NCBI GenBank assembly: GCA_030705695.1
Contig: JAUZPX010000027.1
Coordinates: 1-20,094, forward strand
DNA from: Bacillota bacterium
Lineage (GTDB): Bacteria; Bacillota; Clostridia; Oscillospirales; Acutalibacteraceae
Reading direction: 5' to 3'
DNA length: 20,094 nucleotides
This document shows positions 6,959-15,636 of the stretch, in pieces (position 1 is the stretch's first letter; the number at the start of each line of letters is the position of its first letter). The notes below the pieces were generated by a model. That model was not told the DNA's origin, ran no database searches, and saw only the letters and a program-made list of their open reading frames with translations. A program made the translations under genes and the position numbers.

Positions 6959-7914
6959 TCTTTGTCCGCCTTATTATCTTCTATTTCAATATTTGTATGC
7001 TTTAAAAGATATATAGGACGGTTTTTGGATTCCATATAGATTCTTGCAACATATTCACCCAGAATACCGACAGACATCTCGATAATTCCGCCAAGAAAGA
7101 GCGTTGCGCAAAGCGTTGTCACATATCCAGGCGTTTGAACACCAAACACAAGAGCTTGAATTAAAGTAATTATAATATAAATAAATGAAACGGCAGAAAT
7201 AAAAAATCCGATAGCAGAAATTAAACGAAGCGGAGCTACGGAAAACGAGGTGATTCCGTCTATCGCATATTTAAACAATCCCCAAAAGCTCCATTTTGTG
7301 GTGCCGATAGCACGCTCGACATTTTCATAAGGAATCCATTTTGTATCAAACCCGACCCAACTGAAAATACCTTTTGAAAAACGCTGAACTTCTGAAAGCG
7401 ACAAAATCGCATTAACCATTTGCCGTGACATAATACGGAAATCAACCGCACCGTAAGGCATTTTGACATCTGTGATTTTATTTGAGAATTTATAAAAATT
7501 TCTTGAGAACAGACTTCTGACCTTTGACTCGCCTTTTCGGGTAGTGCGCATTGCAGCGCAGCAATCATAACCTTCCTCGGTAGCTTTTACCATATCCGGT
7601 ATCATTGACGGCGGATGCTGAAGATCAGCGTCCATAACAACCACAAAATCACCTTTTGAATTTTTAAGCCCGGCGTACATTGCGGCTTCCTTACCGAAAT
7701 TTCTGGAAAATGAAATATACTTAATGTTATTAAACTCAGAAGCAAGCTCTTTCATTATGGCAAAAGTTTTATCCTTGCTTCCGTCATCCACTAAAATATA
7801 TTGAAAGTCATAACCAACAATCGTATTAATAATTTTGTTGGTTTCGGTTACAAATACTTTTAAACCTTCTTCTTCGTTATAGCACGGAACGACCAGATCG
7901 ACTTTTTTGTTCAT
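6955..7914 (-). CDS. Family 2 glycosyltransferase, polyprenyl-phosphate sugar synthase (CsbB/GtrB-like)
   Basis: A 319-residue enzyme. The GT-A domain shows LVVPCYNEEEG (7-17), LVDDGSKDKT (41-50) and the metal-binding DAD in MDADLQHP (94-101). Two C-terminal membrane helices follow (about 230-256 and 264-290), ending in the LGEYVARIY motif typical of DPM1/GtrB/CsbB-type enzymes. These transfer a sugar from a nucleotide donor to undecaprenyl phosphate on the cytoplasmic face. I start at the ATG at 7914 with AGGTGA just upstream; a GTG three codons earlier is part of that ribosome site. It is coupled to the GtrA gene and divergent from the YfhO gene, the other two parts of a known three-component glycosylation system. 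The sugar is not predictable; GlcNAc is known for Bacillus CsbB. Confidence 0.92.
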   Translation of the reverse strand: MNKKVDLVVPCYNEEEGLKVFVTETNKIINTIVGYDFQYILVDDGSKDKTFAIMKELASEFNNIKYISFSRNFGKEAAMYAGLKNSKGDFVVVMDADLQHPPSMIPDMVKATEEGYDCCAAMRTTRKGESKVRSLFSRNFYKFSNKITDVKMPYGAVDFRIMSRQMVNAILSLSEVQRFSKGIFSWVGFDTKWIPYENVERAIGTTKWSFWGLFKYAIDGITSFSVAPLRLISAIGFFISAVSFIYIIITLIQALVFGVQTPGYVTTLCATLFLGGIIEMSVGILGEYVARIYMESKNRPIYLLKHTNIEIEDNKADKE

Positions 7915-7961
7915 TATTTTCACCTTAATTTCAGGATATTAAAAACAATTTTTCATTTAGG

Positions 7962-7990
7962 ATTATAGCAAATTTAAAGAATAAAGTAAA
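7962..7990 (-). promoter_or_regulatory. Promoter of the glycosyltransferase-GtrA operon
   Basis: On the minus strand, -35 TTTACT (7985-7990), a 17-bp spacer and a consensus -10 TATAAT (7962-7967), about 45 nt ahead of the start codon. Confidence 0.65.
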
Positions 7991-8039
7991 TGTTTTTTCC
8001 AATTCCTAAAAAAACTTACAAATTTTTAACAAATAACTA

Positions 8040-8068
8040 TTTACCAAAACACTTTTCAATGATAAAAT
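8040..8068 (+). promoter_or_regulatory. Promoter of the yfhO-like gene
   Basis: -35 TTTACC (8040-8045), a 17-bp spacer and -10 TAAAAT (8063-8068), about 50 nt ahead of the start codon. It is back to back with the minus-strand promoter 50 bp away, so the two halves of the glycosylation region share one control region. Confidence 0.5.
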
Positions 8069-8120
8069 AAGGAAGGCATTTTTAGCAGAATTCGACAACA
8101 ATATCGGAGGTAAAGCTTAT

Positions 8121-11100
8121 ATGCAAAAGAAAAAAAGTATCAATCCAAAGCTTGAAAAAAAGAGTGACGGAACTGTTGCATTGGAAGAACAGGTTTCTGT
8201 TGAATATTTAAAAAGAAATAGGTTTATCATTCTTTCTTTTTTTGTTCCGTTTATTTTAATGGGCATCGGTTTTATTATGGCAGGTGTTTATCCTTTTGGG
8301 GGCAGACAAATTATTGTTACTGATCTCTGGCATCAGTATTACCCGTTTTTGTCTACTTATCAGCAAAAGCTGCAAACAGGCGGTTCATTGCTTTATTCTT
8401 GGAATTCAGGACTTGGCTCCAATTACTTTTCTATTATATCTTATTATCTTGCCAGTCCGCTCAATTTTCTAACTGTTTTCTTCCCAGCACAATACCTGAG
8501 AGAAGCCATGACGCTTATCCTTGTTATGAAAGTCGGCTTTGCGGGAATGTTTACGGCAATCTGCTTCCGTGGGCTTTTCAAGAAAAACGATATTTCAATT
8601 GTCGCATTTTCAACGCTATACGCTTTATGTGCCTTCGTTATGGGATATTACTGGTGCATTATTTGGATTGATACCGTTGCGCTTTTACCACTTGTTTGCT
8701 TGGGTGCTGTAAAGCTGCTTCGAGAGAAAAAATTCAAACTCTTTGTAGTAAGTCTTGCTTTATCAATCCTTACAAACTACCTAATCGGTCTTTTCACATG
8801 CTTCTTTGTTGTATTCTGCTTTATCGGTGTAACCGTATATGATTATAAAATCGAGATTAAAGAACACGCAAAAAGATTGGCAAGAATTATATTGTTTTCA
8901 ATTTTATCATTATGCATTACCGCTTTCCTAGAAATTCCTGCTTTTCTTGCACTTAAAGTTGCACAAAGCAATGTTGACAACTGGATTGGAACTGATAAAG
9001 GAATCTTCGGCAATCTTTGGGATTGCGTCACAGGAGTCGGGCAATATAACGACACCATGTCAAATATGATTTCCTCTCTGATAGGCTTCCGAGGACCTAC
9101 AGCTGTATCGGGACTTCCTAACATATATTGCGGAGTCGCTGCTGTATTGTTCGCAGGTGCATTCTTTGTACTAAAGAATATTAAGCTCAGAGAAAAAATC
9201 TTCTGCGGCCTTTTACTTGCATTTATGTTCATTAGCATGCATTTTAAATATCTTGATTTCATGTGGCATGGTTTCCATTCCACAAATCAGCTTCCCTATC
9301 GTTACTCGTTTTTAATCTCATTTATACTTGTTATAATGGCATTTAGAGCCTTTACTTCCATCGAAAAAAGCAATAAATTTGACACAATTCTGACAACAAT
9401 TGTTTTTGCCGCATTCATTATTGTAGTTATCGCAATTCCAATTAACTCGGGAACACTTCCTCAAATCAATCAAATTTTCTCTCACCTTAAAGGGCTTATT
9501 ATAGGTGCTGTAATCGCAGCAACTGCAATTATAGGACTGCTTATTGCAAATTATGTAAAATTCAGAAGCGATTCCCTAATGCGCTATCTTTTCATGCTTT
9601 TAGGGCTTAATATTCTTGTATTTTTGGCATATGCAATTTATATTTTCAAAATTCAAATGAAATCATTAGGCGGGGGTGAGGATTTAACCCGTATTTTTGC
9701 TGTTATGTGCACAATAGCTATTGCACTGGTTATGGTAATTCTATTGTTCATTTATAATAACAAGCTAATTACTAAACAACTTTTAAGCTATTTGATTTTT
9801 GCTCTTATTATCGGTGAAATGTTATTTAACACAACAAACGGCATAAAAACCGTTACGGTAACTGACCGCAGCACTTACCCGACAAGCTATGACCAAATTC
9901 AGGTTGCACTAAATACAATGCGTGATAAGGAAAAGAACAGCAAAGAATTTTACCGTGTTGACGATACAACAAGTCAAACTCTTAACGACCCAATGCTTTA
10001 TAAATATAACGGTCTTTCTTTGTTCTCATCAACAGGTAAACTTGACGTTTTGAATTTCACTCAAGCTTTGGGAATCCCCACTTGGGTTCTCGCGAACAGA
10101 ACATGGTATGAAGAGACCAGTCCTGTTGCCAACGCAATGCTCGGCATGAAGTATCTACTTGTAAAAAGTGATCCTAACAATATTGACGCAACATTACTTG
10201 ACTCGACTCATTCAACCTTAGTAAAGACGGTACCTGCAAATACTGTGGGCGGCGCTCAAGTAAAACTTTATCAGCTTAAAAACACTTTACCACTTGCTTT
10301 TATGGCAAACAATAAAATAAAAGACTTTACCATTAATGAAGTTACTAAAGGAACAACCCAACAGGTTGATAAATTCACTCTGCAAAACGATTTCTTTAAA
10401 GCAGCAACTGGAATAAATCAAAATGTTTTCACAGCTGTTCCGTACTCAGCAAATCATCATAGTAACCTGCAGCAAACTACTGTCGGTTATGGCATTTACA
10501 GTCTGTATCTGACACAAGGTCAGACAATGGGTACGATCAATTTTGAATATACAATGCCAAAAGACGGAACATTGTATATGTATGCTGACATCGGAGCGGG
10601 TCCTGGTGCCTCTAACAGTGGTACTGTTACTGTAAGCTGTACAAAGAAAAATGTATCGCACAACTTTAATATAAGCAATCCGAGCTGGGCACCTTATGTT
10701 TTCCCTGCAGGTGTATTCAAAAAGGGCGATGTGGTTACTATCACATCCACAGTTACAGGCACTCAGTCCCAGTCGTGCGGAGTGACAGCTAAAATATACG
10801 CAAGTGTTTTAAATGATGATGTTTTCGATTTGGGAACAGCAAAGCTTAAAAGCAATGCTTTCAAAACAACATCTTTCTCAGATACAAAGATAACAGGAAA
10901 GGTTGACGCCGATCAGGATGGTGTCCTTTACACATCTATTTCATATGAAAAAGGCTGGGCTGTCTATGTTGACGGAAAGAAAGTCGACACTCTAAAAATA
11001 GCCGATACTTTGCTTGGTATTCCAGTATCTAAAGGGCATCATACAATTACAATGAAATATTTGCCCGATGGATTTATTCCGGGGCTTACACTTACGCTTT

Positions 11101-11210
11101 TAGGCATTCTTATTTTTGCAGGATTATGTTTCCTGCGCTATAAAAATATTGATTTGCTTAAAGTAATAACAAAAAGAAAAAGCAGTCAGACGGAAATTTC
11201 AGAAGACTAA
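8121..11210 (+). CDS. YfhO-family membrane glycosyltransferase (GT-C-like)
   Basis: A 1029-residue polytopic protein, longer than the roughly 860 residues of Bacillus YfhO. After a basic cytoplasmic start come about a dozen membrane segments up to residue 565. The first outer loop holds the family hallmark TDLWHQYYPF (Asp68), where GT-C enzymes place their catalytic acid, followed by SWNSGLGSNYF. Residues about 570-980 form an extracytoplasmic region rich in Thr/Ser/Asn, ending in the YfhO-typical YEKGWAVYVDGKKV and KGHHTITMKYLP motifs. A last membrane helix (about 984-1006) and a charged tail follow. YfhO acts outside the membrane, moving a sugar from its polyprenyl carrier to an envelope polymer. 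GGAGG lies 10 nt before the ATG. The gene is divergent from the CsbB/GtrA-like pair, which would supply the carrier-linked sugar. The acceptor, for example teichoic or lipoteichoic acid, is inferred only. Confidence 0.88.
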   Translation: MQKKKSINPKLEKKSDGTVALEEQVSVEYLKRNRFIILSFFVPFILMGIGFIMAGVYPFGGRQIIVTDLWHQYYPFLSTYQQKLQTGGSLLYSWNSGLGSNYFSIISYYLASPLNFLTVFFPAQYLREAMTLILVMKVGFAGMFTAICFRGLFKKNDISIVAFSTLYALCAFVMGYYWCIIWIDTVALLPLVCLGAVKLLREKKFKLFVVSLALSILTNYLIGLFTCFFVVFCFIGVTVYDYKIEIKEHAKRLARIILFSILSLCITAFLEIPAFLALKVAQSNVDNWIGTDKGIFGNLWDCVTGVGQYNDTMSNMISSLIGFRGPTAVSGLPNIYCGVAAVLFAGAFFVLKNIKLREKIFCGLLLAFMFISMHFKYLDFMWHGFHSTNQLPYRYSFLISFILVIMAFRAFTSIEKSNKFDTILTTIVFAAFIIVVIAIPINSGTLPQINQIFSHLKGLIIGAVIAATAIIGLLIANYVKFRSDSLMRYLFMLLGLNILVFLAYAIYIFKIQMKSLGGGEDLTRIFAVMCTIAIALVMVILLFIYNNKLITKQLLSYLIFALIIGEMLFNTTNGIKTVTVTDRSTYPTSYDQIQVALNTMRDKEKNSKEFYRVDDTTSQTLNDPMLYKYNGLSLFSSTGKLDVLNFTQALGIPTWVLANRTWYEETSPVANAMLGMKYLLVKSDPNNIDATLLDSTHSTLVKTVPANTVGGAQVKLYQLKNTLPLAFMANNKIKDFTINEVTKGTTQQVDKFTLQNDFFKAATGINQNVFTAVPYSANHHSNLQQTTVGYGIYSLYLTQGQTMGTINFEYTMPKDGTLYMYADIGAGPGASNSGTVTVSCTKKNVSHNFNISNPSWAPYVFPAGVFKKGDVVTITSTVTGTQSQSCGVTAKIYASVLNDDVFDLGTAKLKSNAFKTTSFSDTKITGKVDADQDGVLYTSISYEKGWAVYVDGKKVDTLKIADTLLGIPVSKGHHTITMKYLPDGFIPGLTLTLLGILIFAGLCFLRYKNIDLLKVITKRKSSQTEISED

Positions 11211-11215
11211 TTAAA

Positions 11216-11274
11216 TGGACTGTAACATCTCCGACTTATCTAAAAAGATAACATTTCGGAATTGTTACAGCCCA
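11216..11274 (+). other. Intergenic three-tier hairpin without T-tract
   Basis: A long imperfect stem: TGG/CCA, CTGTAACA/TGTTACAG, TCCGA/TCGGA, capped by a smaller hairpin TTATCT-AAAA-AGATAA. It begins 5 bp after the yfhO-like stop and ends 34 bp before the next start codon. No T run follows, so it is a poor intrinsic terminator. It may stabilise or process the mRNA between the two genes, or partly attenuate the second. Confidence 0.6.
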
Positions 11275-11308
11275 TTACAACGTTTACATATTTAATAATG
11301 GAGAATGA

Positions 11309-13891
11309 GTGAGGCGAATACCATTGTGGATTCAATTGGCAACCGTTGCGGTTGTAACGATAATCTGTCGTTTACTGGGAAATAAACTTTTCTCACCACA
11401 AAAAAAATTAAAACTGAAATCTTTTGTATTTGATTCTTTTTTGGGTTTTTTAATCTCAGTGATTATTTTAGCATTAATTACACTTAAAACATTTCGTTTT
11501 GGTACCTCAAAACCTATTTTTACAATTTGTGCTGTAGGATGTACCATTTTAGGAATGGCAATATTACTGCTTGTAAAAAAATGTTTTTATAAGATTTTTG
11601 AAAACAGCAATGATATTAAGAAGAAAACAATTCGTTTTATCGGCGGTTGTTTTGTTGTTGTATTGGCTCTTGAAGTACTTGTCTTTAATTTTCAAGCTTA
11701 TCAGCTAACAAGCGGCGAATTTACCAAGATGAATGTTGATTTAAGTAAACTTAATGTTTCAGGTTTTACTGTTGAAGGCAATAATTACACCGTAAACAAC
11801 GACGGTTATTACTTTTCTCCGCATACATTTTCATCAACTTCCAATGCACCCGACGCAACATATATGCGAAACAAATCAACTGCTCCGACAAACGTAACTT
11901 ATCCTACTCTACCTAACGGCAAAAAAGTGCCGAATCAGGGAGGCGACCCAGGTCCCTATATTGAAATTCCAAATATCAACAGCCCTGTAGGTTCAATTCG
12001 AATTATTACAAGTACATCAAAAAGTTCACCAGCCGACTTGAACCTTACTATTGACTATACTGATGTAACCCAATCGGAATATCGCAGAACGCTCACCAAT
12101 GTTGCCACTGATAATATGCAAATATTAAAAAACACACCTTATACACAATTTAAGCGGTGTGATTATTGCGGAAACGTCGGTAAAATTCGCATTTGCTTTA
12201 TTTTAAATCCCAATCAATATGTGCAAATTAAGAGCATCGTATTAAATGATCCTATTCCGTTCTCTTTTAGTTTTGGAAGGGTTGCGTTTCTGTTCTTAAT
12301 ACCCTTATTTTTATTCTTGTTTATCAAGGCGCCGTTTATGAAACGCTCTCTGGATAAATGCAGATGGAAACATTCTCTGGTTATTGCAATTACTACTTTC
12401 TTATTTGCTTCCTTCCTGGTTGGTATAGTCATCTTTTATACGGGTGCTTATCTGCAGGGGGATAAAAACCTGATGCATATTGACGTTGGTGATGAAACAA
12501 CTCAGGAAATGGTGAACTCAATTATTCATCATCAGGTAAGCATTTCGCCAAGGCCATCAAAAACATTGCTTGATTTAAACAATCCTTATGATTATACAGA
12601 ACGTGTTCAAACAGGAATAAAATTCAAGTGGGACCATCTGTTGTATAACGGAAAATATTATTCCTATTACGGAATTGCTCCAATTGTTCTTGTATATGTA
12701 CCTTACACATTAATCACAGGAACATATATCCCGGTAGCTGCGGCATGTGCCCTATTTGGATTCATAGCAGCAATTTTCCTGGGTTTGAGTTACATGCAGA
12801 TTATACGAAAGTTCTTGCCAAAAACGCCATTTAATTTCGCATACGGAGGATTGCTGATCCTACTTTTCTCAGCAGGCTTCTTTGCCTGCGTATGCCGGCC
12901 GCTAATGTATGAAGCGGCAGAACTTTCAACAATTATGTTTGCCACTATCGGAATTTATTTTATGATGAAATCAAACATAGTTGGCAACGGAAAAATTAAG
13001 CTTGGATTTTTAACAGCTGCCACTGCATTTTTCGGGTTGGCTGTTTTGGCACGAGCCACATTTGTTCTTTATGTTCTTTGCGTTATTCCTTGGCTTGTTT
13101 ATGGATTCTTTAAAGCAAAAAAATCCACTGATGACCTTACTTTGAATTCTAAGAACAAATCAAAGAAGAAAATTACGGTGCAATATTTGATTGCTGCATT
13201 ATTACCTCTGATTTTCTTCGGTTTAATTCAAGCCAGTTATAATTTTATCAGATTCGGTTCACCTTTTGACTTCGGTATAGAATACTCGCTGACAATTAAC
13301 GACTTCCTTCATTTTACGCCATCAATCACGAAAGTTTTCATTGCAATATGGAACTTCCTCCTTGCAACACCTGCATTCTCGATGACTTTCCCGTTTTTCC
13401 AGGGTAATGCTGAAAGCTTTGGACTCAATGGCTATTATTTTTCAGAATCCTTTGTAATGTGGGGCGCATTGTGGAGAATCCCTGTGCTGTTTATGCTGTT
13501 AAAGCTTAACACAGCAAGGCGGCAACTTCCTGATCGCAAAACAAGAATTAAGGGCTTCTGGCTTTTGGTACTGCCGTGCATACTTATTCCTCTTTCCTGC
13601 ATACTCATTACTTGGCAGAGCGGATATGCCGCCCGATATAATATCGACTTTGCATGGCAAATGACATTGGGTGCATTGGCAGTTACGTTCTTTCTTTATA
13701 ATAATTGTAAAAAACCGGAAATCAAAAAGTTGGCTGTTAAATTATTTGTTGCATGTGTTGTTGTCGGAGTAATTTTTAATTTGCTCTTCTTGGCAATGTA
13801 TATCCCCGGCATTACCAATACAATTTATAAAATACAAGGCAACTCAATTCCTTATTATCAAATTGCCAGACGATTTATGTTCTGGTTGTAA
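11309..13891 (+). CDS. Large polytopic membrane protein, probable GT-C-type glycosyltransferase
   Basis: An 860-residue protein that I place only loosely. Four N-terminal membrane helices (to about residue 125) precede an outer domain of about 200 residues (135-330), which is beta-rich in appearance and carries a C-x-x-C pair (Cys284, Cys287). Next come membrane helices near 335 and 360-385, an outer loop with YTERVQTGIKFKWDHLLYNGKYYSYYG-like sequence, and seven or more further helices to the C terminus. The LLYNGKYYSYYGIAP region followed by a helix resembles GT-C/PMT-like transferases of Firmicutes. Translation starts at GTG 11309 with TGGAGA ahead; the ATG 4 bp upstream is out of frame. 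It lies 98 bp after the yfhO-like gene with no clear promoter between, so the two are probably co-transcribed. It may add or elongate a second sugar; this is inferred from context. Confidence 0.65.
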   Translation: MRRIPLWIQLATVAVVTIICRLLGNKLFSPQKKLKLKSFVFDSFLGFLISVIILALITLKTFRFGTSKPIFTICAVGCTILGMAILLLVKKCFYKIFENSNDIKKKTIRFIGGCFVVVLALEVLVFNFQAYQLTSGEFTKMNVDLSKLNVSGFTVEGNNYTVNNDGYYFSPHTFSSTSNAPDATYMRNKSTAPTNVTYPTLPNGKKVPNQGGDPGPYIEIPNINSPVGSIRIITSTSKSSPADLNLTIDYTDVTQSEYRRTLTNVATDNMQILKNTPYTQFKRCDYCGNVGKIRICFILNPNQYVQIKSIVLNDPIPFSFSFGRVAFLFLIPLFLFLFIKAPFMKRSLDKCRWKHSLVIAITTFLFASFLVGIVIFYTGAYLQGDKNLMHIDVGDETTQEMVNSIIHHQVSISPRPSKTLLDLNNPYDYTERVQTGIKFKWDHLLYNGKYYSYYGIAPIVLVYVPYTLITGTYIPVAAACALFGFIAAIFLGLSYMQIIRKFLPKTPFNFAYGGLLILLFSAGFFACVCRPLMYEAAELSTIMFATIGIYFMMKSNIVGNGKIKLGFLTAATAFFGLAVLARATFVLYVLCVIPWLVYGFFKAKKSTDDLTLNSKNKSKKKITVQYLIAALLPLIFFGLIQASYNFIRFGSPFDFGIEYSLTINDFLHFTPSITKVFIAIWNFLLATPAFSMTFPFFQGNAESFGLNGYYFSESFVMWGALWRIPVLFMLLKLNTARRQLPDRKTRIKGFWLLVLPCILIPLSCILITWQSGYAARYNIDFAWQMTLGALAVTFFLYNNCKKPEIKKLAVKLFVACVVVGVIFNLLFLAMYIPGITNTIYKIQGNSIPYYQIARRFMFWL

Positions 13892-13903
13892 TACAATTAA
13901 TTA

Positions 13904-13938
13904 GCCTCAGCACTAAAGTGCTGAGGCATTCTTTTTAA
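13904..13938 (+). terminator. Terminator after the 860-residue membrane protein gene
   Basis: A 10-11 bp stem (GCCTCAGCACT / AGTGCTGAGGC) with a tiny A-rich loop, followed by ATTCTTTTT. It starts 12 bp past the stop codon. Confidence 0.9.
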
Positions 13939-13952
13939 AATACATAATTTTA

Positions 13953-13977
13953 GGGCAATTCGAAAATCGAATTGCCC
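13953..13977 (-). terminator. Hairpin at the 3' end of the CBS/CorC gene
   Basis: A perfect 11-bp stem GGGCAATTCGA / TCGAATTGCCC with an AAA loop lies 11 bp past the stop codon of the minus-strand CorC-type gene. The minus-strand continuation TAAAATTATGTATTTT is only moderately T-rich, so termination may be partial. Confidence 0.6.
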
Positions 13978-13988
13978 ATATTTATTGT

Positions 13989-14876
13989 TTATTCTGTTTT
14001 TATTACAAGCACTTTTGAAATACGGCGGTCCTCAATCTCTTGAACCGTAAGTTCAATATTGTCAATTTTTACGGAAGGGTGTTCACCTTGTTCCGGAATA
14101 CGTCCAAGCTTCTCAAGGATTAGACCTGCAACTGTTTCACAGCCCTCGTCATCTATTTCTATATCAATTAACTGAGAAACATCGCTTATTGGTGTGGCTC
14201 CGTCAACGGTAAACTTATTTTCACTGATTTGCTGGATTTCCTCTTCTTCGTCGTCATATTCGTCCTGAATATTTCCGAAAATAGACTCAATAAGATCCTC
14301 CATAGTTATAAGTCCCTCTGTTCCGCCATATTCATCCATTACGATTGCAAGCTGAATTTTCTGTTCAGTCATTTCAGTAAAAAGTTCGCTGCATGGTTTC
14401 GCTTTAGGCACATATAATACATCACGTGTAATGTTTGTAATTTTAAAATTCTTTGGTACTTCACTACAGACATACTTTAAAAGATCTTTAACGTACAATA
14501 CACCGACAATATCGTCAATGTCCTCATGATACACTGGAATTCTTGAGTGACCTGTATCTATTGCACATTGAACTATATCGCTAATCGGCATTATATCTTC
14601 CACAGCGTCAATATCTCTGCGGTGCGTCATGATCTCGCTTGCAGGCGTATCATTAAAATCAAACAAATTTTCAATTATTTGTTTGGTTCCGCTTTCAATA
14701 ATACCATCTTCTTCTCCTGCATCAACCATGGTGAGAATTTCTTCTTCTACATTTTGTTTGCTTTTGGATTTTCCTAAGAATTTCTCGAATAATCCTTGCT
14801 TTTTTAGAAGTTTTTTATCGGCAAAATTGCCGCTGAATTCTGTAGCAGTATGATTACTGCCAGAATCGTCAGACAT
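13989..14876 (-). CDS. CBS-pair/CorC-domain protein (hemolysin C/CorC-like)
   Basis: A 295-residue soluble protein. A tandem CBS pair lies at about 83-205, with IMTHRRDIDAV in the first repeat, DTGHSRIPVY and DDIVGVLYVKDLL in the middle, and the hallmark IVMDEYGGTEGLITMEDLIE (178-197) in the second. An acidic linker (DEYDDEEEEI) leads into a C-terminal CorC/HlyC domain (218-292) with GCETVAGLILEKLGRIPEQG. The DUF21 membrane domain of CNNM/YhdP-type transporters is missing, so this is the cytoplasmic CorC form. The family is linked to Mg2+/Co2+ efflux and nucleotide sensing; the name 'hemolysin' is historical. I start at the ATG at 14876, preceded by AAAGGGG at 9 nt; a GTG reading from 14912 lies over the ribosome site. 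It is monocistronic and divergent from the next plus-strand gene. Confidence 0.9.
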   Translation of the reverse strand: MSDDSGSNHTATEFSGNFADKKLLKKQGLFEKFLGKSKSKQNVEEEILTMVDAGEEDGIIESGTKQIIENLFDFNDTPASEIMTHRRDIDAVEDIMPISDIVQCAIDTGHSRIPVYHEDIDDIVGVLYVKDLLKYVCSEVPKNFKITNITRDVLYVPKAKPCSELFTEMTEQKIQLAIVMDEYGGTEGLITMEDLIESIFGNIQDEYDDEEEEIQQISENKFTVDGATPISDVSQLIDIEIDDEGCETVAGLILEKLGRIPEQGEHPSVKIDNIELTVQEIEDRRISKVLVIKTE

Positions 14877-14916
14877 GAACCGCTTCCCCTTTCGGTATAG
14901 GTATTTACACACCTAT

Positions 14917-14945
14917 AGTTTATTAGAAAAACCTCGCCGTGTCAA
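14917..14945 (-). promoter_or_regulatory. Promoter of the CBS/CorC gene
   Basis: On the minus strand, consensus -35 TTGACA (14940-14945), a 17-bp spacer and -10 TAAACT (14917-14922). The -35 is one arm of the palindrome TGTCAAT-N5-ATTGACA (14940-14958). Confidence 0.7.
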
Positions 14946-14965
14946 TCATTTATTGACAAATATTA

Positions 14966-14994
14966 TTGTACTATGAAAATTTATATGGTATTAT
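14966..14994 (+). promoter_or_regulatory. Promoter of the membrane protein-amidohydrolase unit
   Basis: -35 TTGTAC (14966-14971), a 17-bp spacer and -10 TATTAT (14989-14994), about 37 nt before the first start codon. A better -35, TTGACA at 14953-14958, has no matching -10 at the right distance. A 10-bp direct repeat (TTATATGGTA twice, 14981-15000) covers the -10. Confidence 0.5.
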
Positions 14995-15030
14995 ATGGTA
15001 GAAATATCTTAAAATTGGGAGTTGATATAC

Positions 15031-15588
15031 ATGAAAAAAAGCATTAAAAAGTTTCTTCCTTATACAATAATTTACATTTGTGCATTTTATGTTTTGCCTT
15101 TTTTAGAGATTCAAACATTTGGATCATCTGCAACAAAAGATACGGTATCAATTTTTTTAGGTTTGTTTGTCATTCCTACCGCTTGTATAATTATGGGAAT
15201 TATTTATGGTAATAAATACGGCTTTGACTGGTTTTTTGTCCCAATTGCACCTGTGATTTATTTGCCAAGCTGTTTTTTGTTTTATGATTCCCGAGATTTA
15301 TTTTCCGCTTTATCTTACATTTTTATTTACGCATTTACAGGTATTGTCGGATTGGGCATTTCTGATATGATTAGGGCAAAAAGCGGTATGGTTGCTGTTT
15401 CTGATGAAGAACTAAAAGAAGAGGCCAGCGAGGAAGAATTCCGTGAAAATGAGATAGTCGAAGAAAAATTCGAACCTGATGCCACTGATGAAATGGAACA
15501 ATTTCTAAAAAAATATGCTTCTGAAATCGAAAATCAAAACAAAATTCCCTTAAACGAAGAACATTCCTCTTACAATGAAGACATTTGA
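15031..15588 (+). CDS. Four-span membrane protein of unknown function
   Basis: A 185-residue protein that I do not recognise. It has a basic start MKKSIKKFLPY, then four hydrophobic helices (about 10-27, 40-62, 68-85, 92-113). These are followed by a roughly 70-residue cytoplasmic tail that is strongly acidic and Glu-rich (EELKEEASEEEF, EKFEPDATDEMEQFLKKY). Spans 2-4 are aromatic-rich (GFDWFFVP, YLPSCFLFYDS). The ATG at 15031 has GGGAG 9 nt upstream; a TTG three codons earlier is too close to that site. The next gene, an amidohydrolase, begins 48 bp after its stop with no terminator or clear promoter between, so they are likely co-transcribed. No catalytic motif is visible. An anchor or regulatory role is possible but unsupported. 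Confidence 0.8.
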   Translation: MKKSIKKFLPYTIIYICAFYVLPFLEIQTFGSSATKDTVSIFLGLFVIPTACIIMGIIYGNKYGFDWFFVPIAPVIYLPSCFLFYDSRDLFSALSYIFIYAFTGIVGLGISDMIRAKSGMVAVSDEELKEEASEEEFRENEIVEEKFEPDATDEMEQFLKKYASEIENQNKIPLNEEHSSYNEDI

Positions 15589-15636
15589 AAAAACACAATA
15601 AGTTATGTATTATATATTTCAAAGAAGGCTTAAAAT

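Noticed and set aside
14953..14981. TTGACA at 14953-14958 as the -35 of the plus-strand promoter
   Set aside because: At a 16-18 bp spacing the sequence is AAAATTT-like and not a usable -10; TTGTAC with TATTAT fits better.
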